DNA of 64,000 nt from M30B19 sp041741535 (GTDB lineage: Bacteria; Planctomycetota; Planctomycetia; Pirellulales; Pirellulaceae), in NCBI GenBank assembly GCA_041741535.1, contig JBGSJV010000045.1, positions 15,817 to 79,816 on the forward strand, read 5' to 3'. Numbering within the stretch: the stretch's first letter is position 1; each line of letters starts with the position of its first letter. This document shows, in pieces, positions 46,633 to 53,800 of the stretch. A model generated the notes under the pieces. It was given only the letters and a program-made list of their open reading frames with translations. It did no database searches and was not told the origin of the DNA. The translations under genes and the position numbers were made by a program.

Positions 46633-46682
46633 GGCTACTGAGTGTAGCCATAATGGCGACGTCGTGTAGCCTTTGTGGCGGG
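46633..46682. promoter_or_regulatory. Candidate BlaI-type operator
   Basis: GGCTAC-TGAGT-GTAGCC (46633-46649) is a perfect inverted repeat with the TAC-N5-GTA spacing typical of BlaI/MecI boxes. It overlaps two direct copies of TGTAGCC...TGGCG at 46643-46660 and 46665-46682 (22-bp period). It lies about 60 bp before the BlaI-type gene, as expected for autoregulation. Position supports it; binding is unproven. Confidence 0.45.
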
Positions 46683-46711
46683 TTCCCGCCAGAATACAGT
46701 TTGGAAATGTG

Positions 46712-47164
46712 ATGAGCAAACAGAAGTTGGTACTTGCGGAGTTGTCGGAAGCCCAGCAGGAAATCATGGAGATTATCTGGGAGCAAGGCGAGTTGTCGGC
46801 GTTGGAGCTGCAGCAAATCTTGGCCAAACGCCGCGACGTTGCCCGCAATACGGTCCGGACCTTAGCCGAACGGATGGAGGAGAAGGGTTGGTTGGTTCAT
46901 CGCCAGGTTGGGCGAACGTTTCTGTATTCGGCCGCAATTCCTAAGACCGAGTCGGTTGGTCAGAAGATCGCCGAGGTTGTGGATAAACTCTGCGGCGGGT
47001 CACCCGAGTCGTTAGTGGCCGCCTTGCTGAATTACCGCGGTTTGGATGCACAGGAACTCCAACGGATTCGGCTGTTGTTGGACGAAGCCAAGGTCACGGG
47101 TAAAGGCAAGTCGAATGTGCCATCGGGGCCCAGTGTAGGTTCTAGCAATCCGCGTAAGAAGTGA
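46712..47164 (+). CDS. BlaI/MecI/CopY family repressor
   Basis: A 150-residue winged-helix DNA-binding protein. Residues ~8-75 form the DNA-binding domain (LSEAQQEIMEIIWEQGELSA, RNTVRTLAERMEEKGWLVH), then a dimerisation helix region (SLVAALLNYRGLDAQELQRI) and a basic, Ser/Pro-rich tail. Family members repress the operon that includes their own gene and are inactivated by cleavage triggered by a BlaR1-type peptidase, which is encoded next (10-bp gap). ATG 46712 or the adjacent GTG 46709 may start it; GGAA lies upstream. Confidence 0.93.
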   Translation: MSKQKLVLAELSEAQQEIMEIIWEQGELSALELQQILAKRRDVARNTVRTLAERMEEKGWLVHRQVGRTFLYSAAIPKTESVGQKIAEVVDKLCGGSPESLVAALLNYRGLDAQELQRIRLLLDEAKVTGKGKSNVPSGPSVGSSNPRKK

Positions 47165-47174
47165 GGTTGAGACG

Positions 47175-48269
47175 ATGTCGCCGGCGGTCGTGGAATGGAG
47201 CGTGCGAGAAGGACTTAATCTGGTCTTATGTATCGCGGTACTGACTAGTTTTCTGTCACTGGTGGGAACTGGTGGCGGGTATTCGTTTCGCAGCATTGCG
47301 CATCGACACTTTTGGTTGCTGACGACACTCGTGACGATTTTATGGTTGCCGATTGCCATCGCTCTGTTACCGCGTTGGTTCTATCCCAACTTTTGCTTAC
47401 CTGTCCTACCAGATTCGCCGAATTGGTCCTGGATCGAAGCGGCAGGCGCGACCTATGCCCGTACCCCGAATGAAGACAACCCTGTTCAATTCTCTCCACT
47501 GTTTTGGCTTGGGTTGCTGCTCGTCGCTCTCGGATGGCTGATTGGTGTGATTCCCAGTCTCGCTAGAGTCATCTCGGGTTGGGCGAAATTGAAACGAGTT
47601 CGTTTGAACGGAACGTTGTACCGGCTACCAAAGCGAACTTCGGCGTTTCTAAAGAAGAAGTATCAAGTCCGCCGCCTCCCCGAAGTGATTCTCTGCGGAA
47701 GTATTCAAAATGCCGTGGCGGTTGGGATCTTCCGGCCGCAGATCATGGTTCAGCGGCGATTGGTCCACGAATTGTCCAACAAACAGCTGTGTGATGTGTT
47801 GGATCACGAAATGGCTCACGTTGTTCGTCGCGACTGTTTGGTTATGTTCTTGGAGCAAGTCGCGCGGGCATGCCATTGGTGCAATCCGTTGTTGTGGTGG
47901 TTGTGCAATGAATTGGCCCGGAGCCGTGAGCAAATGTGTGACAACACCGTCCTGGTACAACGTCCAGCGACCGCTTACGGAGAGACGTTGTTGCGAGTCG
48001 CGGAGTTGTCGCTTGGGAGTTCGCTGAGTCGTCGAGTCCTGGCCATGTTATCGGGTTGGTCGGATCTGCGTTGGCGGATTCGATCCATCTTGGATCCGGG
48101 ACAACTGCGAACGATGGCGGTTGGTCGTTGGAGTGCGTTTGCGATGATTGCCGGAATTGGGTTCTGCGGTTGGTTGGTCGGAGGGATCTCGTTTACGCCG
48201 GACCAAGATCAAGAAATTACGTTACCCAGGAGTGAGTCCCATGCTGAGTTGGTGGAAACCGATCGATAG
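47175..48269 (+). CDS. M56 (BlaR1/MecR1-like) membrane peptidase without sensor domain
   Basis: A 364-residue integral membrane metallopeptidase. Hydrophobic segments lie near residues 13-32, 47-66, 115-135 and 315-335. The zinc motif is HEMAHVVRRDC, preceded by LSNKQLCDVLD, and the downstream Glu in NELARSREQMCDN is the usual third ligand region. The C-terminal penicillin-binding sensor domain of true BlaR1 is absent; the protein ends ~30 residues after the last helix. It should cleave the upstream BlaI-type repressor in response to a signal that it, or one of the two downstream membrane proteins, senses. The last point is inference. Confidence 0.88.
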   Translation: MSPAVVEWSVREGLNLVLCIAVLTSFLSLVGTGGGYSFRSIAHRHFWLLTTLVTILWLPIAIALLPRWFYPNFCLPVLPDSPNWSWIEAAGATYARTPNEDNPVQFSPLFWLGLLLVALGWLIGVIPSLARVISGWAKLKRVRLNGTLYRLPKRTSAFLKKKYQVRRLPEVILCGSIQNAVAVGIFRPQIMVQRRLVHELSNKQLCDVLDHEMAHVVRRDCLVMFLEQVARACHWCNPLLWWLCNELARSREQMCDNTVLVQRPATAYGETLLRVAELSLGSSLSRRVLAMLSGWSDLRWRIRSILDPGQLRTMAVGRWSAFAMIAGIGFCGWLVGGISFTPDQDQEITLPRSESHAELVETDR

Positions 48270-49083
48270 TTTGTTGCGAGGTGAATTAGGCTCCGCGAGC
48301 AAATCCGCCGAACAGGAAATTGCCTTCCCGATCTGGCATGTCATCGTGCTAACGATTTTGCTCGCAGGTATCTTTGGAGCTTCGATCGGTTCGTTTAGTG
48401 CGGTGTCCGCGAAAGATCCCAGCCAGGGTGGGCAACAACTACTGGCGTCGACCGTCAAAGCACCGCTGTTGTTTTATCTTACGTTGTTCGTAACGTTTCC
48501 ATCACTATACGTCTTCAATGCATTGATTGGCTCCCAGCTAAACATCGCCTCGGCGTTTCGCCTACTGGTTGCCTCGATTGCGGTGATCGTCGCGATCCTT
48601 GCCTCGTTGGGTCCAATCATTGTTTTCTTTGCGTTTAGTACACCTAGTGGCACGGATGGGTATCGATTCATCCTTGTTTTGATTGTCTTGACGGCCACTA
48701 TGTCGGGTTTATTAGGTTTGCATTATCTGATGCGCATGTTGCATCGGCATGCCGACACACGTCCCGTTGGTGTCGCGTCCGTAAACCAGGCTGATCTGCA
48801 CGAAACGAGTTCCGGCGTGGTTCTCGCTGAAGCAGTTGGCGGAACGGCAATGCCGACTATGCCGCGAGATTCTTGGCAATCCACACGGTCGAATTGGTCG
48901 CCGGCGAACGTCATCTTCCGCGTCTGGGTTGTGGTGTTTGCTATCGTCGGAGCTCAAATGAGTTGGGTGCTGAGGCCGTTCATTGGTTCACCGGACCGTG
49001 AATTCTCGTGGTTTCGTGAACGATCCGGCAATTTTTTCCAAGCCGTCGCACAAGTGGCTTCCGATCTGCTAACAGGAGGTTGA
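48241..49083 (+). CDS. Membrane protein of unknown function, paralogue 1
   Basis: A 280-residue protein with about five or six membrane segments (near 30-48, 73-92, 103-127, 139-160, 228-248). ATG 48241 has AGGAG upstream and overlaps the end of the M56 peptidase gene by 29 bp, indicating coupling. The longer frame to 48148 lies inside that gene. It shares with the next gene the stretches KAPLLFYLTLFVTFPSLYVF and MSWVLRPFIGSP, so the two are paralogues. The fold is Yip1-like in general shape, but I cannot assign a family. Its place in the BlaI-M56 operon suggests it is a target or partner of that system. Confidence 0.75.
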   Translation: MLSWWKPIDSLLRGELGSASKSAEQEIAFPIWHVIVLTILLAGIFGASIGSFSAVSAKDPSQGGQQLLASTVKAPLLFYLTLFVTFPSLYVFNALIGSQLNIASAFRLLVASIAVIVAILASLGPIIVFFAFSTPSGTDGYRFILVLIVLTATMSGLLGLHYLMRMLHRHADTRPVGVASVNQADLHETSSGVVLAEAVGGTAMPTMPRDSWQSTRSNWSPANVIFRVWVVVFAIVGAQMSWVLRPFIGSPDREFSWFRERSGNFFQAVAQVASDLLTGG

Positions 49084-49086
49084 AGC

Positions 49087-49806
49087 ATGTGGTCGGCTCG
49101 GCAGAGGATCGCCTGGCGGCATTGCGGAGATGTCGCTTGGCGTGTTACCGACAACATTCTTCGCGGCGAAAAATTGGTTTCCGTCGCGCCGCAGTCCCGG
49201 TCGATGATGTTGACGCTGGGGTTGTTGTTGGGTTGTGGCAGTTGTTATGGTGCCCTGATGGGTGCGTATCCTTTCACATGGGAAGAGACTCGGCCACTGC
49301 AAATGTTGTATTCGGGTCTGAAGGTTCCCTTGTTGTTGCTCTTGAGTTTCGCCCTGAGTGTCCCGAGCTTTTATGTCGCCAACCTATTGCTTGGATTGGG
49401 CAGTGATTTTGGTATCGCCTTCCGTGCGGTGTTGGCAACACAAGCGGCATTGACTATCACGTTGCTTTCGTTGGCACCGTTTATGGCCCTGTTTTACATC
49501 AGCGGCATCAAGTATGAGCAGGCCTTGATGGTCAATTCGCTAATGTTTGGTATCTCCAGTCTCGGGGTACAGCCGTTACTACGCCGTCAATATCGAAGCC
49601 TGATCGAAAGGAACCCCTGGCATCGTTGGACCATGCGTGTGTGGATCGTCATTTACGCGTTTGTTGGGATCCAAATGGGCTGGGTTCTGCGCCCCTTTGT
49701 TGGCTCGCCCAACAGCCCAACCCAGTTCTTTCGTGATGAAGCCTGGGGCAATGCCTATCTGGTCGTGTGGGGGTTGGTGAAACGAGTGCTGGACATCGAT
49801 TCATAG
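49087..49806 (+). CDS. Membrane protein of unknown function, paralogue 2
   Basis: A 239-residue protein with about five membrane segments. The counterpart stretches to paralogue 1 are LKVPLLLLLSFALSVPSFYV and IQMGWVLRPFVGSP, in the same order and spacing; paralogue 1 has an extra loop of ~35 residues before the last helix. It starts 3 bp after the previous stop with AGGAGG just upstream (49075-49080), and ends the four-gene BlaI-M56 operon. No enzymatic motif is seen. The pair may form a hetero-oligomer; this is inference. Confidence 0.75.
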   Translation: MWSARQRIAWRHCGDVAWRVTDNILRGEKLVSVAPQSRSMMLTLGLLLGCGSCYGALMGAYPFTWEETRPLQMLYSGLKVPLLLLLSFALSVPSFYVANLLLGLGSDFGIAFRAVLATQAALTITLLSLAPFMALFYISGIKYEQALMVNSLMFGISSLGVQPLLRRQYRSLIERNPWHRWTMRVWIVIYAFVGIQMGWVLRPFVGSPNSPTQFFRDEAWGNAYLVVWGLVKRVLDIDS

Positions 49807-50052
49807 AAGAGCAACCGGGACAAGAATTGTTTACAATTGGCAGATTCCAAGCTAATCTGTTCGTAACCATTCACGGGAACAAGGTGTGGGCGCAAGTCGC
49901 ATGATTCGCGAGCCGGATTTGCAACGTCCGAAAGATGACCTTTGGGCTCACGATTCACCATTCGGTACGTGGCGAAACCCACCCAACGCCAATTCCGTTA
50001 AGGTTACGTCGGCTGGTCATCATTCGATAGGCATATTTGAATCAAAGGTGGC

Positions 50053-50679
50053 ATGATGGAATTGGAAGTACGCCGAATTTCTACTGCGTCCGATCCAGGG
50101 CAGTTGGAATTGTCTCACGAGAAATTGCAGTTGCTCCGACCAGATTTGTACGGCTTGGCCGGCATGTGGCATTCGATCAAGGTAAAACTTGGACAAGCCT
50201 GGGATCAGAAAAAACAAGTGGCTCGACAATTGTTAACGGGAGACAGTCGAGCCGCTGTTGTAATTTCCGTGGCTCCTCTCTTGGTGGCCGCGTATACGGA
50301 CGAACTCGACTGCATTGCCATGTTGCAGTTCCCAAATCAATTGGTAGGGCAGGGCGGTTTGAAGATCGGCAGTCGCCTATTAACGGTAAATTTTTATGAT
50401 GACGATTGTGCCTTGGCCCGAGACTTGTTTCCGGGCCCCAAGAACACCAAACGCTGGACCAATTTCGAACCATTGATTGCTGATTTCTTGACATCGGATC
50501 AACAACGCTTGCAGCATCGCAAACAGCAAATTTCCGAAAGCGAATGGCAACGAACCGTGGCGATGGGGCAAGAGTACCTCAAACGTCATCCCAATAAATC
50601 GCGTGACGGACGGCCAATCTACTCGTGGGACCCTGCTGAATCACCTGCTCCCCAATTAACCCCCTGGCGCCCAAACTAA
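50053..50679 (+). CDS. Hypothetical cytoplasmic protein
   Basis: A 208-residue protein that I do not recognise. It has no signal peptide; a short hydrophobic stretch (AAVVISVAPLLVAAYTDELD) looks like a buried beta-alpha unit rather than a membrane helix. A Trp/Pro-rich C-terminus (YSWDPAESPAPQLTPW) may be exposed. Two adjacent ATGs (50053, 50056) follow AAAGG; the second has the better spacing. It stands alone between the BlaI operon and the P450 gene. Codon use looks like that of its neighbours, so there is no sign of transfer. Confidence 0.65.
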   Translation: MMELEVRRISTASDPGQLELSHEKLQLLRPDLYGLAGMWHSIKVKLGQAWDQKKQVARQLLTGDSRAAVVISVAPLLVAAYTDELDCIAMLQFPNQLVGQGGLKIGSRLLTVNFYDDDCALARDLFPGPKNTKRWTNFEPLIADFLTSDQQRLQHRKQQISESEWQRTVAMGQEYLKRHPNKSRDGRPIYSWDPAESPAPQLTPWRPN

Positions 50680-50796
50680 TGGGCGACCCAAACGAGAATG
50701 GCAAACGCGATCGAGTCACATTGAAATTGGAATCCAAATTTGGGTGTAATAACTACTGAGAAATATTTGGAATTTCAATGCGGTCTCAGATTTGGA

Positions 50797-50877
50797 AATT
50801 TCAAATTTCAAATTTCAAATTTCAAATCTGAAATCTGAAATCTGAAATCTGAAATCTGAAATCTGAAATCTGAAATC
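50797..50877. repeat. Heptanucleotide microsatellite in two blocks
   Basis: About four units of ATTTCAA are followed without a gap by about seven units of ATCTGAA. The block ends directly at the 3' end of the P450 gene (stop at 50881). It is AT-rich and self-complementary in part (TTTGAAA/TTTCAAA), so it can form hairpins. Confidence 0.85.
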
Positions 50878-50880
50878 CCT

Positions 50881-52227
50881 CTACCGCCGAACAATCTTTA
50901 CTGGCACGGGACTAGACGGGCCCATGGTGACGCTACGGCGTTTGGGGACGACGGGGCGTGGATCCAGCAATTGAAAGTCATAGCGACGCACGAACACACC
51001 CAAAACCATGGCCATCTCATACGAAGCAAACGCCGCACCAATGCAACGACGATGCCCGCCGCCAAATGGCATGTACTGGAACGGTGAAAACGACTGCTCG
51101 ATGAATCGTTCGGGGCGGAACAAATCCGGTTCAGGAAACGTCTGTGCGTTGTAATGTGCCAAGACGGTGGCCAATGCCAAGCCCATTCCGGCGGGCAATT
51201 GGTACTCGCCCAATTCCAAAGGTTCCTTCAGTTTTCGCAAGGTCTCGGTCACGATTGGGTTGACTCGCAACGTTTCTTGAATCGTCGCTTTCAGGTAACT
51301 GGCTTCGGCCACATCGGACGGCGTTTCATTGGGCAACGCATCCAGTTCCGCGCGGAGTTTTGCTTTGATTTGTGGATCGCGAAAAATGTGGTAGATGGCC
51401 CATGTCAGCGACAACGCGGTGGTTTCATGGCCCGCGAACAAAAACGTCAGCAGTTCTGCATAGATGTCGTCGCGGGTCATCGGCTGGCCGTCTTCATACT
51501 TCGCCTGACACAAGAGAGCCAGAATATCGGCGCGGGGTTCGGAATCTTTCAGCCGAGTGTCGATCGCGATATCTAGCAGCTCGCACATTTGTCGCCGCGC
51601 GTCCAACCATCGGTCCCAGGGAGTCAGTCCCAGGAACCTCACGTGCGATCGCGACGTAAAGAACAGCAGTGGATTCGCGCGGTTGGCCAGCGACTTGCTG
51701 GCCGTGAACATTCGTTCGGCCAATTTTGGATCGTCACCGCCAAAGATCGCTTGGATAATGACACGCAACGAGATGTCTTGCATCAAGTCCGCGGTCAAAA
51801 CTTTGTCGGGGGATTTCTTGAGGTGTTCCTCGATAGAATTTAGGGCAATGCACTGCATAAGACCCCCGTAATGCTTCATGCGTTCGCCTTGAAACATGGG
51901 CGACATCATGCGACGTTCGCGCTTGTGTCGCTCGCCTTCCAACACCAGCATCGAACCGGACCCTAATAATGGAATCGTCGTCTGTGTCGCAAAGGGTTCA
52001 AAGATACTCGGGTCTTGGCTGTTGATGATGCGGAGCAAATCCTCGCGGCCTGTCACTACAACGGGGCCATTGAGCGGCCGAAAGAAAAATGGGTCGCCAT
52101 ATTGCCGAGCCCAGCCTTCCAGAGCGGCACGAGGATTGCGAATCAACTTCATCGAAGTTCCCCATGTTCCACGAGGACCAGGAGGCAGTTTCGCTGCTCC
52201 CCGCGAGATGTCGCCTGTCGAGTTCAC
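50881..52227 (-). CDS. Cytochrome P450
   Basis: Heme-thiolate monooxygenase, 448 residues, soluble bacterial type. The heme-binding loop is FGGGHRRCIGAAFA (Cys ligand), the I-helix FLFAGHETTALSLTW carries the oxygen-activation Thr pair, and the K-helix Glu-x-x-Arg is in QETLRVNP. It resembles the CYP110/CYP4-like group that oxidises fatty acids or terpenoids. The GTG start at 52227 has AAAGGAG five bases upstream. No ferredoxin or reductase gene is nearby, so its redox partner lies elsewhere. It follows the DUF1501 gene after 78 bp and may be co-transcribed. Confidence 0.93.
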   Translation of the reverse strand: MNSTGDISRGAAKLPPGPRGTWGTSMKLIRNPRAALEGWARQYGDPFFFRPLNGPVVVTGREDLLRIINSQDPSIFEPFATQTTIPLLGSGSMLVLEGERHKRERRMMSPMFQGERMKHYGGLMQCIALNSIEEHLKKSPDKVLTADLMQDISLRVIIQAIFGGDDPKLAERMFTASKSLANRANPLLFFTSRSHVRFLGLTPWDRWLDARRQMCELLDIAIDTRLKDSEPRADILALLCQAKYEDGQPMTRDDIYAELLTFLFAGHETTALSLTWAIYHIFRDPQIKAKLRAELDALPNETPSDVAEASYLKATIQETLRVNPIVTETLRKLKEPLELGEYQLPAGMGLALATVLAHYNAQTFPEPDLFRPERFIEQSFSPFQYMPFGGGHRRCIGAAFASYEMAMVLGVFVRRYDFQLLDPRPVVPKRRSVTMGPSSPVPVKIVRR

Positions 52228-52305
52228 TGAAGCTCCTTTATCAATATTCGCATTTTACGGTTTGGTCGGTCCACCCTCATCGCGACGGTGGCTGCGGGTA
52301 CTTCT

Positions 52306-53775
52306 TTAGACCAACAACTCATGAAGCACGCGCGCGGGCTCGACGCCGGTCAGTCGCAGATCCAAGCCTTGAAATCGGATCGACAACTTTTGGTGGTCTA
52401 GCCCCAGCAGATGTAGGATCGTCGCATGGATGTCGCGGACATGGGCTTTTTCGCCAGTCGGCCCGAAGCCCAATTCGTCTGTTTCACCAAATGTGAAGCC
52501 GGGTTTTAGGCCGGCTCCGGCCATCCACATGGTAAACGCTTCAATATGATGGTTTCGGCCGGTTGACTCGCGAACTTCACCCATGGGGGTGCGTCCAAAT
52601 TCCCCACCCCAAATCACCAGCGTATCGTCTAACAACCCTCGCTGCTTCAGATCCAACACCAACGCGGCGGAGGCTTGATCGATATCGCGACAAATCTCGG
52701 GCAAGTGTTTCTCCAAATTCTCGGTGGGGCCGCCGTGATGATCCCAATTGGTATGGTAAAGCTGGATGAAGCGAACGCCTCGTTCGACCAATCGCCGAGC
52801 CAACAGACAGTTCCTGGCGTAGGTGGTCTCTTTCGGATCTTGGATGCCGTACATCGCCAAGGTCTCGGCGGATTCTGCCGTCGTGTCCATCAGTTCCGGG
52901 GCGCTGGTTTGCATGCGATACGCCATCTCGTAGGCGTTGATCCGCGTGGTGATCTCTTGATCTCCTGTTTCCACCAACCGCTTGAGATTCAATTGCGATA
53001 CACGATCGACTAGGTCGCGTTGTTGTTGGGCAGTGATGCCCGACGGATTTGATAGATTCAAGATGGGATCACCTTGATTCCGCAATGGCACGCCTTGATA
53101 CGTGGTCGGCAGCGCACCGCTGGACCAATTCACAGCTCCGCCACGCGGACCACGCGGGCCACTCTGCAGCACCACAAAGCCTGGCAAGTCGTTCGACTCG
53201 CTGCCCAATCCGTACGTAACCCAGGATCCCAAACACGGTCGGCCGAATTGGCCAGTTCCCGTGTTCATGAACAACTTGGCCGGAGCATGATTGAACAGAT
53301 CGGTCTGACAGGTCTTTAGGATCGTCAGTTGGTCGACGACTTTGGCCGTGTACGGCAAGAGATCACTGACCCACGCTCCGCACTGACCATGCTGGGCAAA
53401 TGCTTGGCGTCCGCCCAACAAGTCGATGCGGTGACTGCTGTCCATAAACGCAAAGCGTTTGCCTTCGATCATACTGGCCGGGATCGGTTGGCCGTTGTAC
53501 TCTTGAAGTTTGGGTTTGTAGTCGAACATCTCCAATTGCGACGGCCCACCCGCCATGAACAAGAAGATCACCCGTTTGGCTCGCGGGGCAAAGTGCGGCG
53601 GCTTCGGTTGCAAGGGGTCGGTCGTTTCGTCGAGGTCCGCGGCGTTTGAATTGGGTTCGGATAGCAGATTCGCCAAGCTGATCGCTCCCAGCCCCACTCC
53701 GCATTGACTGAAGAAGTGTCGCCGTGTGGCTTGATGCACGATCGACGTCGCGAGTTTGGTTGGTTGTGAATCCAT
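52306..53775 (-). CDS. DUF1501 protein with Tat signal
   Basis: A 489-residue exported protein. The N-terminus has a twin-Arg signal (TRRHFFSQCGVGLGAISLANLL). Family signatures of DUF1501, an alkaline-phosphatase/sulfatase-like fold, are visible: RAKRVIFLFMAGGPSQLEMFDYK is split as FLFMAGGPSQ and MFDYKP; LPGFVVLQSGPRGPRGGA, RFIQLYHTNWDHHG and VIWGGEFGRTP follow in order. In planctomycetes these genes are nearly always paired with a DUF1549/DUF1553 gene, as here (25 bp upstream). The substrate is unknown; the pair is often proposed to act on complex extracellular polymers. Confidence 0.9.
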   Translation of the reverse strand: MDSQPTKLATSIVHQATRRHFFSQCGVGLGAISLANLLSEPNSNAADLDETTDPLQPKPPHFAPRAKRVIFLFMAGGPSQLEMFDYKPKLQEYNGQPIPASMIEGKRFAFMDSSHRIDLLGGRQAFAQHGQCGAWVSDLLPYTAKVVDQLTILKTCQTDLFNHAPAKLFMNTGTGQFGRPCLGSWVTYGLGSESNDLPGFVVLQSGPRGPRGGAVNWSSGALPTTYQGVPLRNQGDPILNLSNPSGITAQQQRDLVDRVSQLNLKRLVETGDQEITTRINAYEMAYRMQTSAPELMDTTAESAETLAMYGIQDPKETTYARNCLLARRLVERGVRFIQLYHTNWDHHGGPTENLEKHLPEICRDIDQASAALVLDLKQRGLLDDTLVIWGGEFGRTPMGEVRESTGRNHHIEAFTMWMAGAGLKPGFTFGETDELGFGPTGEKAHVRDIHATILHLLGLDHQKLSIRFQGLDLRLTGVEPARVLHELLV

Positions 53776-53800
53776 GGGGTATCCTGTGCCACTTGTAATG

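Noticed and set aside
47175..48269. Call as a beta-lactam sensor BlaR1
   Set aside because: The C-terminal penicillin-binding domain is absent and no beta-lactamase gene is near.
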